Shown: positions 1 to 12,311 of the stretch, piece after piece
How positions within the stretch are numbered: position 1 is the first letter of the stretch
Layout: each line of letters begins with the position of its first letter
Made by a program: the position numbers and the translations under genes
Notes under the pieces: generated by a model
What the model was told of the DNA's origin: nothing
The model's input: the letters and a program-made list of their open reading frames with translations, nothing else
Database searches by the model: none
Source: Nocardioides massiliensis
GTDB taxonomy: Bacteria > Actinomycetota > Actinomycetes > Propionibacteriales > Nocardioidaceae
DNA length: 64,000 nucleotides
Assembly (NCBI RefSeq): GCF_030811215.1
Contig: NZ_JAUSQM010000001.1
Coordinates: 4,057,071-4,121,070 of the forward strand
Direction of reading: 5' to 3'

Positions 1-1
1 G

Positions 2-538
2 GTGGACCTCCCCACCCACTGGCTCACCCCCGTGTGGCTCCTGGCCTGCTGGACGGTGGGCGCGGTCGTCGCCGTGCCGGGCACCGATGCGGGTGCCGAC
101 CCGGTCGTCGTGGTCAGCGGCCCGGACCGGCTGGCCGACCATGCGGCCGCGTCCGCGGGCAGCGCACAGGTCATCGGGGTGTCCCTGCGCCCGCTCGGCG
201 GTCCGTTCGCCGAACCGCTGCCGCCCGGGGTGCTGGACTTCGCGATCGCCGTCCCGGGTCAGCCCGACGCGTTCATCCCCTCCGATCCGCCGAGCGCCGA
301 GGACCCCGCGTTCGCGGCCGCCGACGGCACGCGCACCCACGCCGACCTCGCGCAGGCGGGCGACGCCAGCGCCGAGCGGGTCCTTACGGACCTGTCACCC
401 ACCAGTGACCGCGGTCTGGCTCTGCTGCTCGGCGCCGTCGCCCACGGCGGCTCGACGGTGTGGGTGCGCCACCCCGACGTCGCCGGCTGGGAGCCGCGCG
501 CCTCTCAGGAGCGCGCGGCCCGCGTCGAGCGCGCCTGA
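2..538 (+). CDS. TIGR03089 family protein, 3' part (5' end outside window)
   Basis: The 178 visible residues resemble the actinobacterial TIGR03089 family, proteins related to the N-terminal part of acyl-CoA synthetases/AMP ligases but usually too short to be full enzymes; the function is unknown. Visible features are a hydrophobic stretch near residues 10-27 and a 'VVVVSGPDRL' strand-turn. The GTG at position 2 is probably internal, because the family usually extends further upstream, so I treat the gene as cut by the window edge. Its last 40 bases lie inside the 195-bp duplication that flanks the downstream insertion sequence. The reading frame shown is the intact copy. The stop codon sits in the stem of a convergent terminator-like hairpin. 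The family call is moderately sure. Confidence 0.6.
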   Translation: MDLPTHWLTPVWLLACWTVGAVVAVPGTDAGADPVVVVSGPDRLADHAAASAGSAQVIGVSLRPLGGPFAEPLPPGVLDFAIAVPGQPDAFIPSDPPSAEDPAFAAADGTRTHADLAQAGDASAERVLTDLSPTSDRGLALLLGAVAHGGSTVWVRHPDVAGWEPRASQERAARVERA

Positions 539-557
539 GCCTCGCCGCCGGGCTCAG
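535..557. terminator. Convergent terminator-like hairpin (copy 1)
   Basis: A perfect 7-bp stem (CTGAGCC at 535-541, GGCTCAG at 551-557) with a 9-base loop. It contains the stop codon of the plus-strand TIGR03089 gene and, on the minus strand, the stop of the duplicated fragment of the recognition-protein gene. There is no T-run, which is common in GC-rich actinobacterial terminators. The same hairpin recurs at 2436-2458 because it lies in the target duplication. Confidence 0.4.
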
Positions 558-693
558 CCGGCGAGGTCGAAGCGGTCGAACCCGTCGGCGAACAGCTGGG
601 GGGCGCCGAAGCCCGAGGAGGTGCCCGGCAGCAACCACAGCTGACCGGTGGCCTTCTCGCGCGCGAGCAGGTCGGGACGCCGATCGCCGTTGA
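554..693 (-). pseudogene. Orphan 3' fragment of the PGRP/FG-GAP gene, created by duplication
   Basis: On the minus strand this encodes the same last 45 or so residues as the large gene ending at 2455 (the 'RRPDLLAREKATGQLWLLPG' region through 'FDRFDLAG'). It has lost its upstream part and runs directly into insertion-sequence DNA, so it is a by-product of the target duplication, not a gene. Confidence 0.85.
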
Positions 694-2399
694 CCTGACT
701 CGTGCCACTTGAGCGGAGATCGCTGACCTCGTCTCCGTTTGTGCAGGTCAGGGGCTTGCGGACGCCGTGATTGACACACCCCGGGGCTCGATAGCCTTCG
801 CTGGTGGTGTTCGTGCGGAAGGCGCAGGGGCGCTCGGGCAGCACGAAGGTCCAGCTCGCCGAACGCCACGATGGACGCGACGTGGTCCTCGAGCACGTCG
901 GCACGGCTCGCACCGATGCCGAGTTAGCGGTGCTGATGGCGCAAGCACGCCGGCGTCTGCACGAGGGTCAGGAGGCTCTCGACCTCGACGGTGTCGGGCT
1001 CGAAGATGAGGGCGTGCCGCAACGCCCTGGCCTGATCACCAGCAAGCGCTCCGCGCTGCTGTGGCAGGTCCTGACCGAGGCATACTCCAGGCTCGGGTTC
1101 GACGTCATCGATGACGACGCGTTCGCCCAGCTCGTGCTGGCGCGGATCGTCGAGCCGACCTCGAAGGCCGACTCGGTGCGCGTGTTGAACGAGATCGGCG
1201 TCGCGCCAGCGTCGTTGCGCACGATGTTCCGTGCGCTGCAACGCGCCCAGCAACTTGATTACCGGGGCCAGATCGCAGACGCCTGCTTCACCCACGCCGT
1301 GACCAGTGGGGACGTGTCGCTGGTGCTCTACGACGTCACCACGCTCTACTTCGAAGCCGAGAACGAGGACGAGCTCCGCAAGGTCGGCTACTCCAAGGAA
1401 CGCCGCGTCGACCCCCAGATCGTCGTGGGCCTGTTGGTGGATCGACGCGGGTTCCCCCTCGAGATCGGCTGCTTCGAGGGCAACAAAGCCGAGACCACCA
1501 CGATCATCCCGATCGTCAAACAGTTCGCGCAGCGCCACGGCATCGCGGACATGGTCGTGGTCGCCGACGCCGGGATGTTGTCCGCGGGCAACCTGCGCGA
1601 GCTCGACGACGCCGGGCTGCGGTTCATCGTCGGGTCCCGGGTGACCAAAGCCCCCAAGGATCTGGAGTCGCACTTCCGTTGGCACGGGAACGCGTTCACC
1701 GACGCCCAGGTCATCGACACCATCACCCCGCGCGATCAGCGCGGCACCGCGGTGAAGTCCAGCGACCCGCATCGACGCGCCGAACCCGTGTGGGATCCGA
1801 AGGTGCATGCCAAGTCGTGGCGAGCGGTGTGGGCGTACTCGGCCAAGCGAGCAGCGCGGGACAACAAGACGCTGACGTTGCAGGAGAGCAAGGCCCGTGC
1901 CGTCGTCGCCGGCGAGAAGGCCGCCCGCACGCCGCGGTTCGTCAAGACCCGCAACGGCGCCACCGAGCTCGACGAGACCTCACTGGCCAGAGCACGTGAC
2001 CTCGTCGGGCTCAAGGGCTACGTCACCAACATCGAGGCCGCCCTCATGCCCGCGGGAGAGGTGATCGCGAACTACCACGACCTGTGGCACGTCGAGCAGT
2101 CCTTCCGGATGTCCAAGACCGACCTCGCAGCACGACCGATGTTCCACCACACCCGCGACGCGATCGAGGCCCACCTCACCATCGTGTTCGCAGCCCTCGC
2201 GATCGCGCGCGACCTGCAGAACCTCACCGGACTGAGCATCAAGAAGATCGTCCAGGCCCTGCGACCGATCCAGCAGATCAGCGTGCAGATCGCCGGCCAC
2301 GAACACATCGCCGCCGACCCGATCACCCCGGCCGCCGAGGCGATCATCGACGCGCTCGGCATCGACGCTTAGTGACACACCCCGGTGGCGCGAGTCAGG
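694..2399 (+). mobile_element. IS1634-family (IS1549-like) insertion sequence
   Basis: The element is 1,706 bp and bounded by imperfect 15-bp terminal inverted repeats, CCTGACTCGTGCCAC at 694-708 and the complement of CCTGACTCGCGCCAC at 2385-2399 (14 of 15 match). It holds one transposase gene. It is flanked by 195-bp perfect direct repeats. A 13-bp sequence, TGACACACCCCGG, occurs in direct orientation at 772-784 and 2373-2385, on either side of the transposase gene; this may be a binding motif. Left of the transposase, CTGACCT and AGGTCAG (about 723-751) form a possible hairpin that could limit read-through transcription into the element. That last role is speculation. Confidence 0.9.
804..2372 (+). 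CDS. IS1634 family DDE transposase
   Basis: This 522-residue protein has the length and character of IS1634-family DDE transposases, which cut and rejoin DNA at the element ends. Visible family-like blocks include 'LVLYDVTTLYFEAENEDELR' (first acidic residue region), 'VVVADAGMLSAGNL' (second Asp), and the C-terminal 'YHDLWHVEQSFRMSKTDLAA', where the Glu follows the classic Y-(2)-R/W-(3)-E-(6)-K pattern. The frame is open throughout and looks intact. GTG at 804 is used as start, with further GTG codons at 807 and 813 possible. It is the only gene of the element, and its stop lies just before the 13-bp internal repeat and the right terminal repeat. Confidence 0.92.
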   Translation: MVFVRKAQGRSGSTKVQLAERHDGRDVVLEHVGTARTDAELAVLMAQARRRLHEGQEALDLDGVGLEDEGVPQRPGLITSKRSALLWQVLTEAYSRLGFDVIDDDAFAQLVLARIVEPTSKADSVRVLNEIGVAPASLRTMFRALQRAQQLDYRGQIADACFTHAVTSGDVSLVLYDVTTLYFEAENEDELRKVGYSKERRVDPQIVVGLLVDRRGFPLEIGCFEGNKAETTTIIPIVKQFAQRHGIADMVVVADAGMLSAGNLRELDDAGLRFIVGSRVTKAPKDLESHFRWHGNAFTDAQVIDTITPRDQRGTAVKSSDPHRRAEPVWDPKVHAKSWRAVWAYSAKRAARDNKTLTLQESKARAVVAGEKAARTPRFVKTRNGATELDETSLARARDLVGLKGYVTNIEAALMPAGEVIANYHDLWHVEQSFRMSKTDLAARPMFHHTRDAIEAHLTIVFAALAIARDLQNLTGLSIKKIVQALRPIQQISVQIAGHEHIAADPITPAAEAIIDALGIDA

Positions 2400-2594
2400 C
2401 GCCTCTCAGGAGCGCGCGGCCCGCGTCGAGCGCGCCTGAGCCTCGCCGCCGGGCTCAGCCGGCGAGGTCGAAGCGGTCGAACCCGTCGGCGAACAGCTGG
2501 GGGGCGCCGAAGCCCGAGGAGGTGCCCGGCAGCAACCACAGCTGACCGGTGGCCTTCTCGCGCGCGAGCAGGTCGGGACGCCGATCGCCGTTGA
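2400..2594. repeat. 195-bp direct repeat, right copy (long target-site duplication)
   Basis: This is the second copy of the sequence at 499-693, abutting the right end of the insertion sequence. It supplies the intact 3' end of the minus-strand recognition-protein gene, so the insertion into that reading frame did not truncate the protein. It also contains a redundant copy of the TIGR03089 gene's last codons. Confidence 0.93.
2436..2458. terminator. Convergent terminator-like hairpin (copy 2)
   Basis: Same 7-bp stem and 9-base loop as at 535-557. Here it serves the intact minus-strand PGRP/FG-GAP gene, whose stop codon (2455-2457) lies in the stem. Confidence 0.4.
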
Positions 2595-5397
2595 GGTCAC
2601 CGACGCTGAGCAGCCAGTCGTACGGCGCCAGCCCCGTCGCGATCGTCGCGCCCTTGATCAGCCCGCCCGGACCGTTGCCCCGGTAGAGCACCAGCGAGTT
2701 GCCGACCCGGAACGCGCTGTCGGGTGCACCGTCGCTGTCCCACAGCCCGAGCCCGACGTGGTCGCGTGCGGTGAACCGCGAGCGGGCGACGTAGCTCGCG
2801 CCGAAGCCGGTGGCACCGTTGCTCGGGTAGAGCCGGTAGCCGCCGCTGGCGGGTAGGCCGAGCAGGTCGGGCATCCCGTCGCCGGTCATGTCGCCGACCG
2901 CTGCGAGGTTGGTGACGCTCTGGAAGCCCGACCCCATGAGCACGGGTTCGCCGAAGGTGCCGTCGCCGCGCCCGGGCCGCAGGTAGAGCCGCCCGTTCCG
3001 CGGGCCGTGCAGGATGTCGCCGCGACCGTCGTTGTCCCAGTCGCCGATCGTCATCAGGCGGGTGCCCGGCATCTCGATGCCCGTGGGCTTGATCGAGACG
3101 CCGGCGGTGGTGCCCCGGTGCGCGACGACGACGAGCCGGCCTTGGGGACCGAGCCCGACGAGGTCGGGGTGCGCCGTACGCCGGACGTCGCCAGCGACCA
3201 TGAACCCGACCAGCTTGCGCGGGGCGGCGTACGGGCCGAGCCGGGCCTGGAAGCCCCCGGCGCCGTCGCCGGGGTAGAGATAAGTCTGCTTCGTCGCCCG
3301 GCTGCGGGCCACGAGGTCCGGGAGCCCGTCGCCGGTGACGTCGCCACCGGAGGTGAGGACGTCGAAGCCGGACCAGCCACCGGGCAGCTGCACGCGGGCT
3401 CCGAGCGCGGCCGTCCCGGTGCCGGGGAACAGCCACAGCCGGCCGGCGGAGTCGCGGGCGGCGAGGTCGGGACGCCCGTCACCGTCGAGGTCGCCGATGC
3501 CGACGGTCGCGTTGTAGGCATCCCAGCCCGTCGCCATCAGCACCGGGTTGGCGAAGGTGCCGTTGCCCTTGCCGCGGAGGAGGAAGAGCCGTCCGTTGCT
3601 GCCGTTGCGGGCGACGACGTCGTTGTGGCCGTCGCGGTTGACGTCGCCGACGCCCACCACCATGTCGGCCTTCGCGAAGCGCGTCGGACGGTTCTTCGCG
3701 CGGGTGAAGCCCTTGCCGTTGCCCAGGTACTGGCTGGAGCGCTTCTCCCCCACCTTGCGGGCGATCAGGTCGGCGTACCCGTCACCGTTGAGGTCGCCCA
3801 CCGGGCTAACGAACGCGTGCGCGCCGGTGAAGTAGTGCGGCAGGCCCTTCGGCGAGATCCACGACAGCTGACCCCCGCCCGTGGTCACCGAGAACAGCTC
3901 CTTGGTCGTGGCGTCGCGCACCATGAACGATGGCTGGTCGTCGCCGGTGAGGGAGGTACGCCGGTCGCGTCCGCCCCAGCCGGCCTGGGCGAGGCTCGCG
4001 GCGGTGCGGATGTCGGCCAACCGGGCATAGAGGTGCGCACCGGGGCAGGCGGTGGAGCCCGCGTCGCGGTGCCCGTTGATGGCGCGGAAGGTACGCGAGC
4101 CGACCCGCTGCGCGCTCGAGGCGGCGTCGACGCCGTGCAGCGCCAGCTTCCAGGCGAAGAGGTCACCGAACGCGTCGATCACGGCCTGCGACGGCTTCGC
4201 GGTCTCGAAGTTGCCCAGCGCGGAGCCTGCGAACGAGCGCTCGTTGTAGCCCGAGGTGTGCGCCCCCACGACCGGACGGTCGACGCCGCCGTAACGGCCC
4301 TCCCAGATGCGTCCGAACTTGTCGACGATGAAGTTGTAGCCGACGTCGCTCCAGCCCCGCGAGCGCGTGTGGTAGGCGTAGATGCTGCGCAGCAGCGCCG
4401 GCACCTGGGCGCGGGTGTAGTCGTTGGTGTTGACGGTGTGGTGCACGAAGCCGGCGTGGACCTCGAAGAACGACGGCGCCGAGCGGCGCATCGACTCGTC
4501 GGCTCCCCACTGGGCGCGACTGAAGATCTGCGGACGCGGCGTGGCCGAGGCCGCGGGCACCGCCTCGACCGGCGCGACGGGCTCGGCGCTGCTCAGCGAC
4601 GCAGCGTCGCCCTCGTACCCGTCGCCCTCGGACTCCAGGGTGCCGGTGTCGATCGCCGGCGTCTGCTGGACCGGGTCGACCGTCTCGCCCGGGTCGACCA
4701 CCGCGACCCGCAGGTCGCGCGGCAGCCGGCCCGCCGGCGCATCGGCGCGCACCTGCACCGCGTCGACCTCGCCGACGAGGATCGCGTCGGTGCCCGGTCG
4801 GGCCTGTGCGGCGTCGGCGCTGCCCGGGTCGGGCTGGTGGTCGGCGTCGTAGTGCACCGGCTCCCAGTCGGTCCAGACGCCGTCGGTGCGAGTGCGCACC
4901 TCGATCGAGACCGCCTCGGTGCCGGCGTCGCGCGGCGACCAGGTGACGCCCACGGCGGCGTACCCGCTTGCCGGCTCCGGGTCGCTCACGACCCGCTCGA
5001 CGGCAGGGGTGCTGGTGGTGGCGGTGCCGGCCTTCCCTGCCGGCACCGCCTGGGTGCGCATGCCCCGTGCCTTCGCCTGCGGCTGCTCGCCGTGCTCGTG
5101 GTCGTGCTCGTGGTCGACCCCGGTGACCACGAGCGAGCGGGCGGCCTCAGCAGGACGCAGACGGACGGTGGGGGCATCGAGCGCCCGCTCGGAGACCTTC
5201 GCCTGGGTCGGTGCGGACGCCACGAGTGCGACCTCCGTACCTGCCCGCGTGACGCTGGGCGAGGCTCCGGACGTGGCGCCGGGCTCGACGAGCTCCAGCG
5301 ACGTCACCGCCGCCGCGGAGATGCCGACAGCGAGCACGACACCGAGCGCCAGGGACTGCTGGCACGCGGTCACGAAACGATCGATCCACGCCGTCAT
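2455..5397 (-). CDS. Secreted peptidoglycan-recognition (amidase_2/PGRP) protein with FG-GAP repeats
   Basis: A protein of about 980 residues, probably exported and acting on cell-wall peptidoglycan as an N-acetylmuramoyl-L-alanine amidase or binder. A hydrophobic segment near residues 17-35 looks like a signal or anchor, followed by a long Ala/Pro-rich region. The PGRP domain spans roughly 295-470, with 'FVHHTVN' and 'NGHRDAGSTACPG' giving the expected zinc ligands. From about 530 to the end there are nine FG-GAP/VCBS-like calcium-loop repeats of the 'GDLNGDGYADLIAR' type, two of them degenerate, predicting a beta-propeller. I prefer ATG 5397 because GGAG lies 8 bases upstream; a GTG at 5406 is also open. 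Its 3' end survives only because the insertion sequence duplicated 195 bp. Confidence 0.88.
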   Translation of the reverse strand: MTAWIDRFVTACQQSLALGVVLAVGISAAAVTSLELVEPGATSGASPSVTRAGTEVALVASAPTQAKVSERALDAPTVRLRPAEAARSLVVTGVDHEHDHEHGEQPQAKARGMRTQAVPAGKAGTATTSTPAVERVVSDPEPASGYAAVGVTWSPRDAGTEAVSIEVRTRTDGVWTDWEPVHYDADHQPDPGSADAAQARPGTDAILVGEVDAVQVRADAPAGRLPRDLRVAVVDPGETVDPVQQTPAIDTGTLESEGDGYEGDAASLSSAEPVAPVEAVPAASATPRPQIFSRAQWGADESMRRSAPSFFEVHAGFVHHTVNTNDYTRAQVPALLRSIYAYHTRSRGWSDVGYNFIVDKFGRIWEGRYGGVDRPVVGAHTSGYNERSFAGSALGNFETAKPSQAVIDAFGDLFAWKLALHGVDAASSAQRVGSRTFRAINGHRDAGSTACPGAHLYARLADIRTAASLAQAGWGGRDRRTSLTGDDQPSFMVRDATTKELFSVTTGGGQLSWISPKGLPHYFTGAHAFVSPVGDLNGDGYADLIARKVGEKRSSQYLGNGKGFTRAKNRPTRFAKADMVVGVGDVNRDGHNDVVARNGSNGRLFLLRGKGNGTFANPVLMATGWDAYNATVGIGDLDGDGRPDLAARDSAGRLWLFPGTGTAALGARVQLPGGWSGFDVLTSGGDVTGDGLPDLVARSRATKQTYLYPGDGAGGFQARLGPYAAPRKLVGFMVAGDVRRTAHPDLVGLGPQGRLVVVAHRGTTAGVSIKPTGIEMPGTRLMTIGDWDNDGRGDILHGPRNGRLYLRPGRGDGTFGEPVLMGSGFQSVTNLAAVGDMTGDGMPDLLGLPASGGYRLYPSNGATGFGASYVARSRFTARDHVGLGLWDSDGAPDSAFRVGNSLVLYRGNGPGGLIKGATIATGLAPYDWLLSVGDLNGDRRPDLLAREKATGQLWLLPGTSSGFGAPQLFADGFDRFDLAG

Positions 5398-5406
5398 CAG
5401 GGGCAC

Positions 5407-5556
5407 TCCAGGGGAAGGAATTCACACGAGTGCTCAATTTTCACACCAGTAACAGGCATTCTGGCAAGTCGGCGACAAGAAATACACACGTGTAATTCGG
5501 TGAATTACACGGTTGTATTTAAATGCGAACGCTGCGTTTGTGGGGCGCGGCGTTTA
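5407..5556. promoter_or_regulatory. AT-richer intergenic region: promoter of the PGRP gene and end of the ABC operon
   Basis: This 150-bp stretch is visibly richer in A and T than its surroundings. It separates two minus-strand genes: the ABC ATPase ends at 5557 and the PGRP gene starts at 5397. It probably holds the PGRP promoter. A perfect palindrome lies at 5490-5510, next to an ACACGTGT palindrome at 5485-5492. I cannot fix -35 and -10 boxes with confidence. Confidence 0.45.
5490..5510. promoter_or_regulatory. Perfect 9-3-9 palindrome, candidate operator or terminator
   Basis: GTGTAATTC, a 3-base spacer, then GAATTACAC: a perfect inverted repeat of 21 bp. It lies about 95 bases upstream of the PGRP start and 47 bases downstream of the ABC ATPase stop, both on the minus strand. 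Its symmetry and length fit a dimeric repressor site; a terminator for the ABC operon is the alternative, since minus-strand T-rich sequence follows. Confidence 0.4.
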
Positions 5557-6330
5557 TCAGATATCGGCGCCGAGGTCGTCGTCGTTGGGTTCGTCGCCCG
5601 GCGCGTCGGCGTCGTACTTCAGGTACTGGATGCCCTCGTTGACGCCGCCGTCGAAGCCGACGCGGCCCTTCTCCAGGACGATCACGCGGTCACACATCTT
5701 GCGCACCGACCCGGGGGCGTGGCTGACATAGAACAGCGTGCGCCCCTCCTTGCGGATCTGCTGCATGCGCTCCATGCACTTGCGCTTGAAGGGCCGGTCC
5801 CCCACCGCCAGCACCTCGTCGGCGAGGAAGATGTGGGAGTCGACGTGGATGGCGACGGCGAAGCCCAGGCGGGCGCTCATGCCCGAGGAGTACGCCGCCA
5901 CGGGGGTGTCGAGGAAGCGGCCGATGTCGGCGAACTCCACGATGTCGTCGAACTTGCGCCGCGTCTCCGCCTCGGTCATACCCAGGATCGCGGCGTTGAG
6001 GTAGATGTTGTCGCGGCCGCTCAGCTGCTGGTGGAAGCCCGCTCCCGTGGCGATCAGACCGGCGATCCGACCACGGGTCAGGACCTGTCCCGCGTCGGGC
6101 CGCATCACTCCGTTGATCAGCTTCAGCAGCGTCGACTTGCCCGATCCGTTGAGCCCCATCAGCCCGATGGACTCACCCTGCTCCACGGTGAAGCTGACCC
6201 CGTCGAGGGCCCGGAAGGTGTCGGAGATCTGCTGGCCGCGCACCGACGCCACCGCCATCTGCTTCAGGGTGCGGTGGTAGCGCATGGTGAAGTTCTTGGT
6301 GACGTTGTCCACCACGATCGACTCGGTCAC
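5557..6330 (-). CDS. Polysaccharide/galactan export ABC transporter, ATP-binding protein (Wzt type)
   Basis: This 257-residue ATPase powers export of a lipid-linked polysaccharide with the permease encoded just upstream, with which it overlaps by 4 bp. Walker A 'GLNGSGKST' is at residues 59-67, the signature 'YSSGMSARL' near 147-155, and Walker B with catalytic Glu 'HIFLADEVLAVGD' near 166-178; the 'SSGMSARLGFA' signature is characteristic of the Wzt/TagH/RfbE subgroup. There is no C-terminal carbohydrate-binding domain, so it is the short form, as in the mycobacterial galactan exporter (Rv3781). Location beside glf and glfT2 argues that the cargo is a galactofuranose-containing chain. It is the last gene of the minus-strand operon. 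Confidence 0.88.
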   Translation of the reverse strand: MTESIVVDNVTKNFTMRYHRTLKQMAVASVRGQQISDTFRALDGVSFTVEQGESIGLMGLNGSGKSTLLKLINGVMRPDAGQVLTRGRIAGLIATGAGFHQQLSGRDNIYLNAAILGMTEAETRRKFDDIVEFADIGRFLDTPVAAYSSGMSARLGFAVAIHVDSHIFLADEVLAVGDRPFKRKCMERMQQIRKEGRTLFYVSHAPGSVRKMCDRVIVLEKGRVGFDGGVNEGIQYLKYDADAPGDEPNDDDLGADI

Positions 6331-7207
6331 AGGCGCTCCGGGAACTTGCTCTCGAGCCGGCGGAAGACCCGCTGGGACACCACCAGGAAGACCAGCCCGA
6401 TGGCCAGCATGATCAGCCCGCGCAGCATCAGGTGGTCGGGGTAGAGCGTCTGGGACGGGTCGTCCACCACCCCGGACCAGAAGCAGCGCTGGAACAGCAA
6501 CACCGCGGTCGCGACGGGGTTCGCGAGGTAGACCTCCTCCCAGATCGTGCCGCCGATCGCGCTGTCGGCGATGCGGTCGTAGCTGTAGATCATCGGCACC
6601 ATGAAGTGCATGAACGAGGTGATCGTGCCGACGAGGTTCTGCAGGTCACGAACCATCACGTTGAGCGCGCTGAACAGCAGCGCGAACGCCACGCCGAACA
6701 CCGTCAGCATCACGTAGCCGAGCACCCCGGCGAGCAGCCCGGTCGCATCGACGCTGAAGCCGATGATCAGGCAGGCGAAGGCCAGGATGCCGACCTGCGG
6801 GAGGGTGTGGAACCCTGCCACCAGCACCGAGGCGACCGGGAAGACCTCCCGCGGCAGCGCCATCTTCTTCACCAGCCGCCGGCTGCCCCACACCGAGCGG
6901 GTGCCGGCACCGACCATCTGGTTGAAGAACTGGACCATGATCAGTCCGGTGAACAGGTGGATCGCGAAGTACGGCGTGTCCACGTGCGCCTTCAGCACCA
7001 TGCCGACGGCGAAGTAGTAGACCAGGAACCGGATCGCCGGCTGGACGTAGGACCACATGAACCCCAGCACCGAGGCGGAGTACTGCTGCGCCAGCTGCCG
7101 CTTCACCACCAGCTTGAGCAGGTAGCGACGTCGGAAGACCTCGGCCAGGCCACCCTTGGGTGCCGGCGAGCTGAGTGGCCACTCGTCGGGATCCGGCCGG
7201 AAGGTCG

Positions 7208-7220
<13 letters not shown>
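6327..7220 (-). CDS. Polysaccharide/galactan export ABC transporter, permease (Wzm type)
   Basis: A membrane protein of 297 residues of the ABC-2/Wzm family, partner of the ATPase whose start it overlaps. About six hydrophobic segments are visible, for example 'FLVYYFAVGMVL', 'VGILAFACLIIGF', 'YVMLTVFGVAFALLF' and 'LIMLAIGLVFLVV'. I chose GTG 7220 (reading MAELTTFRPDPDEW) because the sequence upstream in this frame is an Arg/Pro-rich shadow of the glycosyltransferase gene. This start gives a 13-bp overlap with the end of glfT2. It likely flips the lipid-linked galactan across the membrane, by analogy with Rv3783 of Mycobacterium. Confidence 0.86.
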
Positions 7221-12281
<5,061 letters not shown>

Positions 12282-12311
12282 CGGACGACCCTACTCGGGC
12301 CGAGACACGCG

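Larger units (their letters stand above)
499..693. repeat. 195-bp direct repeat, left copy (long target-site duplication)
   Basis: By eye this stretch is identical, base for base, to 2400-2594. The left copy ends immediately before the left inverted repeat of the insertion sequence, and the right copy begins immediately after the right inverted repeat, so both abut the element with no spare bases. It carries the 3' end of the TIGR03089 gene and a duplicate of the 3' end of the minus-strand recognition-protein gene. IS1634 and IS1549 are known for unusually long, variable target duplications, which fits this arrangement. Perfect identity suggests a recent insertion. Confidence 0.93.

Noticed and set aside
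772..2385. TGACACACCCCGG pair as the true ends of the insertion sequence
   Set aside because: The copies are in direct orientation and lie inside the element; the CCTGACTC inverted repeats at 694 and 2399 abut the 195-bp duplication exactly and are the better ends.
694..2399. Prophage or integrative element around the insertion sequence or the HNH gene
   Set aside because: No integrase, phage structural gene, tRNA-associated attachment site or change in gene style was seen; the transposase and HNH genes stand alone among housekeeping genes.
3007..6444. Very long plus-strand open frame (about 1,145 codons) opposite the PGRP and ABC genes
   Set aside because: Its translation is Arg/Gly/Val/Asp-rich, low in complexity, and it mirrors recognised minus-strand genes. 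High GC content leaves antisense frames open by chance.
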